Assembly: GCA_015491485.1 (NCBI GenBank)
Contig: WFVT01000254.1
Span: 1-32,978 of the forward strand
Direction: 5' to 3'
Length of the DNA: 32,978 nt
From: Candidatus Zhuqueibacterota bacterium
Lineage (GTDB): Bacteria > Zhuqueibacterota > Zhuqueibacteria > Zhuqueibacterales > Geothermadaptataceae
Shown here: piece by piece, positions 1-9,675 of the stretch
Position numbering within the stretch: the stretch's first letter is position 1
Layout of the letters: each line of letters begins with the position of its first letter
Translations under genes and position numbers: made by a program
Notes under the pieces: generated by a model
Databases searched by the model: none
The model's input: the letters and a program-made list of their open reading frames with translations, nothing else
Told to the model about the DNA's origin: nothing

Positions 1-142
1 GTACCGGTTGTTACGAATCAGGTTCTTGCAGCTTCATGACGGGTGATGTATGATCGAGCAAAAGCGCCAGATACTCAAAATTGAAAATAACGAAATTGTG
101 TAAACAACTAAGAAGTTTAAAACCGATATCTGCGGAGAATGA

Positions 143-1171
143 ATGAGACGGACGTTTGCCATCACAGCCATTGCCGCCCTGTTTTTCAGTACAGCCCCGG
201 CGCTGCACGCGCAGGGGTTTGATATCGGGAAATATGCAGGTGAATTTTTGCGGACCGGAGGTGGGGCGCGCGCCCTGGGCATGGGCGGCGCCTATGTCGC
301 CGTCGCCAACGACGCCTCTTCGGTTTATTGGAACCCGGCTGCGCTGTCCCTGGTGAGCGGGCCGCAAATCCTGTTTTTACACTCTTCCCGATTTTCCGGT
401 ATCATCAAATACAATTTCCTGGCTTTTGCCATGCCCTGGGGCAAAGACGGCGGTATCGGTGTCGGCATGATCCGTCTCGGCGTGGATAACATTCCCCACA
501 CGGCACTGACGAACCCAAACCTCGAATTGGGCGAAGTGTATGTCGATGAAGACGGCAAAACCCGCATCAATAAACCCTATGTGGCGTATCAGTTCTCTGA
601 TGCCGAGTACGGTTTTTTTCTGGCATTCGGCAAGCAACGAAACGAGCGGCTCCGGTTTGGCGGCGCCGTCAAGGTTGTTCATAAGGCTTTCGATCAAAAC
701 ACGGCCTGGGGCCTGGGATTCGATTTTTCGGCGCGTTATCAGGTGCATGATCGGCTGATTCTGGGAGCGAATTTTCAGGATCTCACAACCACGCTATTGG
801 TTTGGGATACCGGCCGAAAAGAACTCATCGTCCCGACGCTGAAACTCGGTGCGATGCTTCCCCTGGACTTGCCGGCCGTGCAACTTCGCGTACTTCCCGC
901 GCTGGATGCCGATGTCAAATTTGAGCGGCTGGGCAAGGCGGCTCAGGTGGATTTGGGACGGATGAGCATGGATTTTCACGCCGGGGTGGAGTTGAATTAC
1001 CGAGAACGGATGGCGATCCGCCTGGGCAGCGATGTCGGTGCGTTTACTGCCGGAGCCGGCCTCCGGTTGCCGCGGCTGTCGGTGGATTACGCCTTCATGA
1101 GTCATAATGAATTGGGTGATACGCATCGCATTTCCCTGATGGTATCCTTGCAGAGATCACAACCCCATTAG
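143..1171 (+). CDS. PorV/PorQ-like outer-membrane beta-barrel protein (UPF0164-like)
   Basis: 342 aa ORF with signal peptide and the hallmark N-terminal motif RTGGGARALGMGGAYVAVANDASSVYWNPAALS; remainder looks like alternating beta-barrel strands. Confidence 0.8.
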   Translation: MRRTFAITAIAALFFSTAPALHAQGFDIGKYAGEFLRTGGGARALGMGGAYVAVANDASSVYWNPAALSLVSGPQILFLHSSRFSGIIKYNFLAFAMPWGKDGGIGVGMIRLGVDNIPHTALTNPNLELGEVYVDEDGKTRINKPYVAYQFSDAEYGFFLAFGKQRNERLRFGGAVKVVHKAFDQNTAWGLGFDFSARYQVHDRLILGANFQDLTTTLLVWDTGRKELIVPTLKLGAMLPLDLPAVQLRVLPALDADVKFERLGKAAQVDLGRMSMDFHAGVELNYRERMAIRLGSDVGAFTAGAGLRLPRLSVDYAFMSHNELGDTHRISLMVSLQRSQPH

Positions 1172-1206
1172 ACCACCTCGGCCGGCGCGCTCTGCGCAGG
1201 TATAGG

Positions 1207-1236
1207 AATGCCCGAAAGGTGTTTAGGCATTTTTTG
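1207..1236 (+). terminator. Candidate Rho-independent terminator after the PorV-like gene
   Basis: AATGCC-cgaaaggtgttta-GGCATT followed by TTTTT, 36 nt after the stop codon. Confidence 0.5.
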
Positions 1237-1808
1237 CAGCCTTTGTCATTCCATTTTGCACATGCGAAAATAGACGTTATATTGTGAAATCGGATAGAAT
1301 AGACCCGTTGAGGGAGACCGGGGACAGGGGGCGTTCCCACCGAAAAAACACACACCATTCAGGCTGATTGTCGGAAACAAGCCGGTATTGCAAAAAGAAT
1401 GCATTTTAAACCTCAACTCAAGCCCGCGCGCCGTCGCTTGCTGAATGGCACCTGCTAATCGAGCGTATCCGTCCGGTAAAGTACAGGTTGATTTTCAAGG
1501 CGCGAAGCCACGTTTACCGAATAAACGAACGCGAGGCGTCCCCGCCGAGCGCCCCTCCCTCGGCCGGAAGCCTCGGGCTAATTGGGAAAGCTATTGCCGG
1601 TGGCCGTCGGGTTCGTTGGAAAAATTTGGGATTTTTCGGTCTATCGGTCTGTATGAAATTTGGAGCAGCATGGAAGCCTTCTGGCCGCTTCAAAGCCTTT
1701 GCAAGCTGCAGACTCATGAGTTGCAATTCCCAGGAGACCCTTTATCGGGCGAATACAATCGAGCCGCAAATTATTTTTCTTTCTTCGTATCCCTTACCAA
1801 AAAATTAT

Positions 1809-1837
1809 TTGACTCTTGGTGAAATTTTTGCTATAAT
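1809..1837 (+). promoter_or_regulatory. Sigma70-type promoter
   Basis: TTGACT (1809-1814), exact 17-nt spacer, TATAAT (1832-1837); about 325 nt upstream of yicC. Confidence 0.75.
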
Positions 1838-1859
1838 TTAAGTTAAATGTAACCTTTGA

Positions 1860-2040
1860 CTTACTACAATTTTCTGTAAGTGGTTCAGGAGGGGATCAAT
1901 GCCGAACCATTCGACCTCCTGAAGTGATGAAGGGCCTGATTACGGTCACCCGAGTACGGCTGAAGCGCTCCGTCAATCCATGAATTTGCCAGCACGGCAT
2001 TTTCGTATCCGGGAACACCACGAAAAATCAGGCCCCCAAA
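1860..2040 (+). ncRNA. Candidate structured leader RNA / orphan ncRNA upstream of yicC-gmk-rpoZ
   Basis: Hairpins CTTAC/GTAAG (1860-1880) and TTCAGGAGG/CCTCCTGAA (1884-1923); 10-bp perfect closing stem GGGCCTGATT/AATCAGGCCC (1932-1941/2026-2035) enclosing three smaller hairpins. Confidence 0.5.
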
Positions 2041-2162
2041 ATTAGCCATTGCATGTCCATCGGCCCGGCGCGCCGAGGCCCATGATTGGAATTCCTTTTG
2101 AATGATCGGTGTTGGAACCGCATCGAAGATAAGGACTGAACCTCTATCGATAGAACATCGCC

Positions 2163-3041
2163 ATGATCACCAGCATGACCGGCTTCGGAAAGAGCAATTA
2201 CAGCTTGAACGGTTACGAAGCCCAGGTTGAAATTCGCACCGTCAATCATCGGTTTCTGGATATTTCGATCCGATTGCCCAAAAATTTTGAAACGCGTGAG
2301 GGAGAGCTTCGGGAGCTGATTAAAAAATTCATCAGCCGCGGTCGGGTGAATCTGAGCGTAACGCTCAAAGGCGATGAGGGGTTTCAGCTCGAAATCAAAG
2401 TGAATGAAGAGGCGGTGAAAGCCTACCGGCACTTGCTGGAGGAGTTGCGGCGGCACGCGGGGATTCAGGCACCGATCCAGATTGAGCATTTGCTGAGCTT
2501 TTCGGATATTTTTGTCCAGGACAACCAGGAGCCGGCGCCGGACGATGCCTGGCAGTGTATCGAAAAGGCGGTGGAGCTGGCTCTCGTGGAACTGAATACC
2601 ATGCGTCAGCGGGAAGGACGCGAGATTGAGAACGATCTCCGGAAGCGGATTGCCTTGCTGGAAAAATACATCCAGGAAATTGAACGGCTTGCCGCCGGGC
2701 GTTCGGAAAAAGAGTATGCCCAACTGAAAAAGCGCATTGAAAATCTGGTCGATTCGGGCGAAGTCGATCCAGCCCGGCTGGAATTGGAGATTGCCCTGCT
2801 GGCCGATCGCGTGGATGTGACGGAAGAATGTATTCGTTTCAAGAGTCACAATACCCTGTTTCTGGAATCGCTGGAACAGCCGGAGCCGGCCGGCCGGAAA
2901 CTGAATTTCTTGTTGCAGGAAATGAACCGGGAGGCCAATACCATCGGCGCCAAGGCAAACAGCGCCGATATTGCGCATCTCGTGGTGAAAATCAAAGAAG
3001 AAGTGGAAAAGCTTCGCGAACAAGTACAAAATATCGAATAG
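2163..3041 (+). CDS. yicC: YicC family endoribonuclease-like protein
   Basis: Starts MITSMTGFGKS, ends FKSHNTLFLESLEQPEPAGRKLNFLLQEMNREANTIGAKA; typical YicC; synteny with gmk/rpoZ. Confidence 0.95.
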   Translation: MITSMTGFGKSNYSLNGYEAQVEIRTVNHRFLDISIRLPKNFETREGELRELIKKFISRGRVNLSVTLKGDEGFQLEIKVNEEAVKAYRHLLEELRRHAGIQAPIQIEHLLSFSDIFVQDNQEPAPDDAWQCIEKAVELALVELNTMRQREGREIENDLRKRIALLEKYIQEIERLAAGRSEKEYAQLKKRIENLVDSGEVDPARLELEIALLADRVDVTEECIRFKSHNTLFLESLEQPEPAGRKLNFLLQEMNREANTIGAKANSADIAHLVVKIKEEVEKLREQVQNIE

Positions 3042-3644
3042 ATGCAGAACAAACCCGGGCTGTTGGTCGTGATTTCCGCTCCTTCCGGAGGCGGAAAAAC
3101 CACCGTAATTCGTGAAATTCTCAAATCCGGTGACGATCTTTTTCAGTATTCCGTTTCTGCAACCACTCGCAAACCCCGCGGGCACGAAAAGGATGGTGTG
3201 GATTACTATTTTATCAGTGAAGAAGAGTTTCAGCGGCGCGTCGAAGCAGGGGATTTTATCGAGTGGGCGAAAGTGCATGGCCACTATTACGGAACGCCCA
3301 GGCAGCCGATTGACGAGGCCATTGCCCGGGGCAAAATTATCTTTTTGGATATCGATGTACAGGGAGGCCTTGAGGTTAAGAAGCAGTATGGTGATGATGC
3401 CCTGCTGATTTTCATCATGCCGCCGTCTATGGAAGAGCTGGAAAAGCGGCTCCGGGGCCGCAAAACCGACAGCGAGGCGGAAATTGCCAAACGGTTGGCT
3501 GCGGTTCCGGTGGAAATTGAAAAATCTCGGTTTTATGATGCAGTTGTGGTGAACAACGATCTGCAAGAAACCGTCAAAAAAGTTCGGGAAATTGTCTATA
3601 AAACCTATCAGGCGAAAGCAGGAGGTTTAAAAGCCCATGATTAG
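3042..3644 (+). CDS. gmk: Guanylate kinase
   Basis: P-loop SAPSGGGKTT, SATTRKPRGHEKDGVDYYFI motif. Confidence 0.96.
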   Translation: MQNKPGLLVVISAPSGGGKTTVIREILKSGDDLFQYSVSATTRKPRGHEKDGVDYYFISEEEFQRRVEAGDFIEWAKVHGHYYGTPRQPIDEAIARGKIIFLDIDVQGGLEVKKQYGDDALLIFIMPPSMEELEKRLRGRKTDSEAEIAKRLAAVPVEIEKSRFYDAVVVNNDLQETVKKVREIVYKTYQAKAGGLKAHD

Positions 3645-3924
3645 TACCCTTGATCTTGGCGATTTGACGCGATATGCGGATTCCGTTTACGAAGCCATCG
3701 TGGTGATTGCCCGGCGTGCCCGGCAGATCAATGATGAACAGCGTATGCTCTGGGAGAAAACCATGGATTACACCGAGATGGCCGACGAATTCGAAGAAGA
3801 AGATTATACTCGGAAAGAGCATACGGCGGAAGAGTTGAAGTTGCCCAAACCGCCCTCACTGGCGTTGGAGGAATATTTGAAGGGCGAATTGATTGTTGAA
3901 TACGCCGACGAAAGTGTTGTGTAA
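3637..3924 (+). CDS. rpoZ: DNA-directed RNA polymerase omega subunit
   Basis: Small ORF overlapping the gmk 3' end, YEAIVVIARRARQIN motif, conserved gmk-rpoZ-coaBC order. Confidence 0.85.
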   Translation: MISTLDLGDLTRYADSVYEAIVVIARRARQINDEQRMLWEKTMDYTEMADEFEEEDYTRKEHTAEELKLPKPPSLALEEYLKGELIVEYADESVV

Positions 3925-3932
3925 CGATTTGT

Positions 3933-5132
3933 ATGTTCTCTGACAAAAACATCGTCGTCGGTGTTTGCGCCGGGATTGCCATTTACAAAACCTGTGAGCT
4001 GGTGCGTGAGCTGAAACGGCTGCACGCGAATGTCCGGGTCATGATGACGCCCGGAGCGACCCGTTTCATTGCCCCGCTGACGTTTCAGGCGTTGTCCGGC
4101 GCTGCGGTGAGTGTGGATCCGTTTGAGATACCGCAACAGGATGATATCGAGCATATTGAGCTGAGCCACTGGGCGGACGTGATCGTGATTGCGCCGGCAA
4201 CAGCCAATACGATCGCAAAATTGGCAAGCGGCATGGCGGATAACGTGGTGACCGCCACCGTGCTGGCAAGCCATGCGCCGGTGGTTTTGGCCCCGGCGAT
4301 GAATACCCACATGTGGGAGAACGTTGCCACGGTTGAAAATTTACAGCGGCTGAAAAAACGTTTTTTTTATATAGTCGAACCCGAGTACGGGGAACTGGCG
4401 AGCAAACGTGAGGGGCAGGGAATGGGGCGCATGGCGCGTGTGGAGCGCATCATCACGCAAATTCTCTACGCCGCGACCCAGCCCAAGCGTTTGGCCGGCG
4501 TCAAAATTACCGTGACAGCCGGTCGTACCGAGGAATATTTCGATCCGGTGCGCATGCTGACCAACCGCGCCAGCGGACGCATGGGATTCGCACTGGCGGA
4601 AATGGCCGCCGCCATGGGCGCCGACGTTACACTGATCAGCGGCCCGACTGATTTAACCCCGCCGGACGGCGTGCAGTATTTTCAGGTCGTTCATGCCCGC
4701 CAGATGCTGGAGATGGTGGAAAAACAATATCCCGAGAACGGGGTGCTGGTCATGGCGGCTGCGGTTTCCGATTTTCGGCCGGAACGTTTTTCGCAAAACA
4801 AGATTAAAAAATCGGGCAACAGGCTGCAGGTGAATTTGGTCCCCAATCCCGATATTCTGGCAACAGTGGCCAAACGGAAACAGGCACTGCATGTAGGTTT
4901 TGCTCTTGAAACCGACGATGAGCTGAAACACGCCCGGGATAAACTCAAGCGAAAAAAACTGGATTTGATTGTTGTAAACAATCCTAATATCCCCGGTGCC
5001 GGCTTTGCCGTCAGCACCAACAAAGTTACTTTGCTGTTTGCTGATGGCAAAACAGAGGAACTTCCGCTTTTGGATAAACGGCTGGTCGCCCTGGAAATTT
5101 TACAACGCGTTGCGGAAATGTTGGAGCGTTAA
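3933..5132 (+). CDS. coaBC: Bifunctional phosphopantothenoylcysteine decarboxylase / phosphopantothenate-cysteine ligase
   Basis: KNIVVGVCAGIAIYK; APAMNTHMWEN; ITAGRTEEYFDPVRMLTNRASGRMGFALAE (TVTAGRTEE). Confidence 0.95.
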   Translation: MFSDKNIVVGVCAGIAIYKTCELVRELKRLHANVRVMMTPGATRFIAPLTFQALSGAAVSVDPFEIPQQDDIEHIELSHWADVIVIAPATANTIAKLASGMADNVVTATVLASHAPVVLAPAMNTHMWENVATVENLQRLKKRFFYIVEPEYGELASKREGQGMGRMARVERIITQILYAATQPKRLAGVKITVTAGRTEEYFDPVRMLTNRASGRMGFALAEMAAAMGADVTLISGPTDLTPPDGVQYFQVVHARQMLEMVEKQYPENGVLVMAAAVSDFRPERFSQNKIKKSGNRLQVNLVPNPDILATVAKRKQALHVGFALETDDELKHARDKLKRKKLDLIVVNNPNIPGAGFAVSTNKVTLLFADGKTEELPLLDKRLVALEILQRVAEMLER

Positions 5133-5137
5133 GGCCC

Positions 5138-5974
5138 ATGTCGTCAGAGAAACACCAATCTGCCACGCCCATTGCAGAAAGAATCGAGCAGTTTTTATAC
5201 CAGCATGCGCAGATGTATTCGCCGGATATTTTTCTCCTCGGAACACATTATCGTGAAGGGCGATCGGATCGAACCACGACTAAGCCGGAAATACCGGAAA
5301 AACCATCTGCAAGCCGGAACGACAGGGATGCCGTCAAATCCATTCCGGTGGTAGGCGAACAGCGGTCGGTCAATCACCGGGCGCAGCTATTGGATGAGTT
5401 TTATCAGGAAATCAAAGATTGCCAGAAATGCAAACTCGCGAAGGGACGGACACATTTGGTGTTCGGGGCAGGCGCTCCCGATGCCCGGCTGATGTTTGTG
5501 GGTGAAGGCCCCGGACGTGAAGAGGATTTGCAGGGACTGCCGTTTGTGGGGCCCGCCGGCCAGGTGCTGGACCGCATGATTAAACGGCTTGGGTTCGAGC
5601 GCGATGAGGTTTATATCGCCAATGTGGTCAAGTGCCGGCCGCCGCAAAATCGGGACCCACAGGCTGATGAGGTGGAGGCTTGCTTTCCGTATCTGCAGCG
5701 CCAAATCGACATCATTCAGCCCAGATACATCTTTTGTTTAGGCCGGATAGCAGCCCACGCCTTGCTGGGCTACAAAGCCGAAATGGCGACTCTGCGAGGC
5801 CGTATTCATTATTATAAAAACAGCAAGGTTTTCGTGACTTATCATCCCGCAGCTTTGCTGCGCAACCAAAAGCTGTTTTGGGCTACGTTTGAAGATATGA
5901 AATTATTCCGGAAAGTGTATGATCAGGAAATCGGCGATAAGCCACCCATGGAAACACCTAATAAGCGCGCATGA
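5138..5974 (+). CDS. Uracil-DNA glycosylase, family 4 (Fe-S type)
   Basis: CQKCKLAKGR, GEGPGREEDLQGLPFVGPAGQVLD, NVVKCRPPQNRDP, YHPAALLRN. Confidence 0.9.
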   Translation: MSSEKHQSATPIAERIEQFLYQHAQMYSPDIFLLGTHYREGRSDRTTTKPEIPEKPSASRNDRDAVKSIPVVGEQRSVNHRAQLLDEFYQEIKDCQKCKLAKGRTHLVFGAGAPDARLMFVGEGPGREEDLQGLPFVGPAGQVLDRMIKRLGFERDEVYIANVVKCRPPQNRDPQADEVEACFPYLQRQIDIIQPRYIFCLGRIAAHALLGYKAEMATLRGRIHYYKNSKVFVTYHPAALLRNQKLFWATFEDMKLFRKVYDQEIGDKPPMETPNKRA

Positions 5975-7374
5975 ACCAACAGAATCCCAAAAATAAAAAA
6001 ACGACTCAAAACGTCGAACCGGAAATCGATCGTATCCCGCCGCATGATTTAGACGCCGAACGGGCGGTGCTGGGCTCCATGTTGATCAATAAGGACGCGG
6101 TGGGAAAAGCCGTGGAGCTGTTGAAGCCGGATGATTTTTACCGTGGGGTGCACCAGGAAATTTTTGCGGTCATGGTGGATCTGTTCGCCCGCAATGAACC
6201 GGTGGACGTTTTGACGGTTGCGACCGAGCTGACGCGCAAAAACAAATTGGAAGAAATCGGCGGAAACTACTATTTGACCCAACTCGGCAATTCAGTGCCG
6301 TCGGCGGCGAATGTGGAGTATCATGCGCGCATCGTGCTGGAAAAATCGCTGTTTCGAAAGCTCATAGCTATTTCCACCAGTATTATTTCCGAGGCTTACG
6401 ACGCTTCGGAACGGGCTACCGATTTAATCGATAAAGCCGAACAGCGTATCTTTTCGCTTTCGGAACGTGGATTGCGCAAAAGTTTTGAACACATTCATCC
6501 CATTTTGAAAAAGACCTTCGATACCATCGAAGGCTTTCATCAGCGAAAAGGACAGGTGACCGGTGTTCCGACCGGCTTCACACAACTCGATGAGTTGACC
6601 TCCGGGTTCCAGCCGTCGGATTTGATCATTGTCGCCGGACGGCCCTCAATGGGAAAAACGGCGTTTTGTCTGAACATCGCACGCAATGCCGCCGTCGATT
6701 ACAATGTCGGCGTTGGAATTTTTAGCCTGGAAATGGCCAGTTACCAATTGGCCATGCGGCTGCTGTGCTCGGAAGCCCGGGTGGATGCCCACAAGGTGCG
6801 GACCGGCGCACTGGAAGAAAGCAAATGGCAAAGGCTGAGCCGCGCCGCCGGCCGGCTGTACAGCGCCCCGATTTTTATTGATGATACCCCCGGCATTAGC
6901 ATATTGGAGCTGCGGGCCAAAGCCAGAAGGCTGGTCGCAGAGCACAAAATCGGCATGATTATCATCGATTATTTGCAATTGATTCGTGGGCCGCGCGCGG
7001 AAAGCCGGCAGCAGGAAATATCGATGATTTCGCAGTCGTTGAAAGCCCTGGCAAAAGAACTGGATATCCCGGTGGTCGCACTTTCACAGCTTTCGCGCGC
7101 TGTCGAAGCCCGAACCGATCGACGCCCGATGCTCTCCGACCTCCGTGAATCCGGAGCCATTGAACAGGACGCCGACGTGGTGATGTTTGTCTATCGGGAG
7201 GATGCTTACGGGCAAACGGAGAACGAGGGCGTCGCCGAAATCATTATCGGCAAGCAACGAAACGGCCCCACGGGAACGGTTTATCTGAGCTTCCAGAAAA
7301 AATATGTCCGGTTCGATAATTTAGACGAGTATCATGGAGAATTTATTAGCCCCAGCGACGCACCCGCGTTTTAG
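5971..7374 (+). CDS. dnaB: Replicative DNA helicase
   Basis: PHDLDAERAVLGSML, Walker A AGRPSMGKTAF, DYLQLI, LSQLSRAVEARTDRRPMLSDLRESGAIEQDADVVMFVYRE; no intein visible. Confidence 0.97.
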   Translation: MNQQNPKNKKTTQNVEPEIDRIPPHDLDAERAVLGSMLINKDAVGKAVELLKPDDFYRGVHQEIFAVMVDLFARNEPVDVLTVATELTRKNKLEEIGGNYYLTQLGNSVPSAANVEYHARIVLEKSLFRKLIAISTSIISEAYDASERATDLIDKAEQRIFSLSERGLRKSFEHIHPILKKTFDTIEGFHQRKGQVTGVPTGFTQLDELTSGFQPSDLIIVAGRPSMGKTAFCLNIARNAAVDYNVGVGIFSLEMASYQLAMRLLCSEARVDAHKVRTGALEESKWQRLSRAAGRLYSAPIFIDDTPGISILELRAKARRLVAEHKIGMIIIDYLQLIRGPRAESRQQEISMISQSLKALAKELDIPVVALSQLSRAVEARTDRRPMLSDLRESGAIEQDADVVMFVYREDAYGQTENEGVAEIIIGKQRNGPTGTVYLSFQKKYVRFDNLDEYHGEFISPSDAPAF

Positions 7375-7387
7375 CAACGGTGAGGAT

Positions 7388-9562
7388 ATGACTTATGAAG
7401 AAAAATACGCCCGCAGGCTGCCCGGCCTGATTCGGCGGATTCGGCGATATTCCAGCTTTGTGGATAAAGAGCTGCTGGAGAAGGCTTATCTCTTTTCCAT
7501 GGAGGCGCACCGCGATCAACTGCGCAAATCCGGTGAGCCGTATTTCGAACACTGTTATCAGGTGGCGCGCATCCTCACCGAATTGAAAATGGATTATATC
7601 ACCGTCGCCGGCGGCCTCTTGCACGATGTGGTGGAAGATACCGGAGTCACCCTGGAACAGGTGGAAGATGAGTTCGGTCGCGAGATTGCGCAGCTCGTGG
7701 ACGGCGTTACCAAAATCAGTGAATTGAAATTCAACAGTGTGGAAGAACGGCAGGCGGAAAATTTCCGCAAGATGATTTTATCGATGACCAAAGATATCCG
7801 CGTGATTCTGATTAAATTTGCCGACCGCCTGCACAACATGCGGACCCTGGAATTTTTGCCCGAGAAAAAACAGCGACGGATCGCGCTGGAAACCCGGGAT
7901 GTGTACGCGCCATTGGCTCACCGGCTCGGTATTGCAAAAATCAAATGGGAACTGGAAGACCTGGCGCTGAAAACTCTCGAACCGGAGATATACTGGGACC
8001 TGGTTCAAAAAATCGCGGAAAAGCGGCAGCAACGTGAGGCTTATATCCGGCAATTTACGCGACCGATTCGAGAAGAGCTGAAAAAAGCCGGCATTAAGGC
8101 GAAGATCACCGGGCGGCCCAAGCATCTGTATAGCATTTATCAAAAAATGAAGCGCCGCAATAAATCCTTTGATGAGATTTACGATCTGCTCGCCATCCGG
8201 ATTATCGTGAAACGGGTGGAGGAATGTTATTTTGCCCTGGGCATTGTGCACAGTTTATTTACACCGGTTCAAAAACGGTTCAAAGATTACATTGCCACCC
8301 CCAAATCAAACATGTATCAGTCCCTGCACACCACGGTGATTGGCAATGAAGGGCGGATGGTGGAAATTCAAATCCGCACGGATGAAATGCACCGTACCGC
8401 GGAAGAGGGCATCGCGGCGCACTGGCGTTACAAAGAAGGCAGGAGCAAAGAAGACGACTGGGACAAACAGCTCACCTGGCTGCGGCAGATCCTGGAATGG
8501 CAGCGGGAAATTCAGGACCCGCAAGAGTTTATGGAAAATTTACGCATCGATCTTTTCCAGGATGAGGTGTTTGTTTTTTCGCCCAAAGGCGATCTTTATA
8601 AGCTTCCGGTGGGCGCGACTCCGGTGGATTTTGCATTCGCCGTGCACACCGATATCGGGCTGCACTGCATCGGCGCTAAGGTGAACGGCAAAATTGTGCC
8701 GCTGAATTATAAACTCAAAAGCGGTGATTCTGTCGAAATCATCACCTCCCCGAATCAAAAACCCAACCCGGATTGGATCAAATTTTGTCGTACGTCCAAA
8801 GCGCGCAATAAAATCAAGCGCTGGTTGCGGGATTCGCTTTATGAGCAGAGCCTGAAGCTGGGCGAAGAGATTTTTTATAAACAGTTGAAGCGGTATAACA
8901 TTTCCAAAACCGATATTCAGCTCAAAGATCTGGCGCAAAGTTTCGGGCAGGAAGATGTCAATCAGTTTTTTGCCTCGATCGGCCGGGGGGATATTTCGAT
9001 TCAAAGCGTGATCAGCAAAATTGCCCCGGAAAAAGTCGCCAGTCCGAAGGCAGAATCCATCTTGAAAAAATTCCTCGACCGCGCGCGTGGCTCGGCTCGG
9101 GGAGTGCGTGTACAGGGACTGGATAACCTGTTGATTCATTTCGCCAAGTGCTGTCAGCCCGTTCCCGGTGACCGGATCATCGGCTTTATTACCCGGGGCC
9201 GGGGCGTGGTCGTGCACCGCGCCGATTGCCGCAATATCGTCAAGCTCATGGAATCGCCCGAGCGCCACATCGAGGTGGAATGGGATGTGGACAAAGACAA
9301 ACATTTTATGGTTCGTCTGTACATGTTGGGCGAAGATCGAAAGAACTTTTTGCGCGATCTTAGCGAAAGTATCGCTCAAACCGATACGAACATCGTCAGC
9401 ATTAATATGAAAGCCGAAGATTCGATTGTTCACAGCACCATTATCGTTGAGGTGCGCAATCTGCAACATCTGACCCGGGTCATCAACAAAATAAGCAAAG
9501 TCAAGGGGGTTATAACCGTCGAGCGGTTGAATGGAAATAACGAGGCAAACCATTATGAATAA
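7388..9562 (+). CDS. RelA/SpoT family (p)ppGpp synthetase/hydrolase
   Basis: Apparently intact HD motif (HDVVEDTG, FADRLHNMRTL), synthetase motif (TPKSNMYQSLHTTVIG), TGS (VFVFSPKGDLYKLPVGATPVDFAF), C-terminal ACT. ORF extends to 7334, but ATG 7388 after GGTGAGG is the likelier start. Confidence 0.95.
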   Translation: MTYEEKYARRLPGLIRRIRRYSSFVDKELLEKAYLFSMEAHRDQLRKSGEPYFEHCYQVARILTELKMDYITVAGGLLHDVVEDTGVTLEQVEDEFGREIAQLVDGVTKISELKFNSVEERQAENFRKMILSMTKDIRVILIKFADRLHNMRTLEFLPEKKQRRIALETRDVYAPLAHRLGIAKIKWELEDLALKTLEPEIYWDLVQKIAEKRQQREAYIRQFTRPIREELKKAGIKAKITGRPKHLYSIYQKMKRRNKSFDEIYDLLAIRIIVKRVEECYFALGIVHSLFTPVQKRFKDYIATPKSNMYQSLHTTVIGNEGRMVEIQIRTDEMHRTAEEGIAAHWRYKEGRSKEDDWDKQLTWLRQILEWQREIQDPQEFMENLRIDLFQDEVFVFSPKGDLYKLPVGATPVDFAFAVHTDIGLHCIGAKVNGKIVPLNYKLKSGDSVEIITSPNQKPNPDWIKFCRTSKARNKIKRWLRDSLYEQSLKLGEEIFYKQLKRYNISKTDIQLKDLAQSFGQEDVNQFFASIGRGDISIQSVISKIAPEKVASPKAESILKKFLDRARGSARGVRVQGLDNLLIHFAKCCQPVPGDRIIGFITRGRGVVVHRADCRNIVKLMESPERHIEVEWDVDKDKHFMVRLYMLGEDRKNFLRDLSESIAQTDTNIVSINMKAEDSIVHSTIIVEVRNLQHLTRVINKISKVKGVITVERLNGNNEANHYE

Positions 9563-9675
9563 AAGTCCTTTTTGGTAACGGCTTTTTACGTTGGAATTTA
9601 AATTAACCACCGACCCATTGCCTGAATGGATGAGGTATCCTGGTTGGCATAAATAACTCAAAAGAGGAGCTGTTT

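Noticed and set aside
1-142. Possible 3' end of an upstream CDS in bases 1-53
   Set aside because: All three + frames close by position 53, with no basis to choose one.
1932-1960. Resemblance of GGGCCTGATTACGG to the tmRNA 5' end
   Set aside because: Only a short superficial match; no tag ORF, no tRNA-like TPsiC/acceptor 3' end at suitable distance.
2028-3566. 512-aa minus-strand ORF
   Set aside because: Antisense to well-supported yicC and gmk; low-complexity F/H/Q-rich translation typical of reverse-complement coding bias.
8540-9661. 373-aa minus-strand ORF
   Set aside because: Antisense to the relA/spoT coding region; no recognisable motif.
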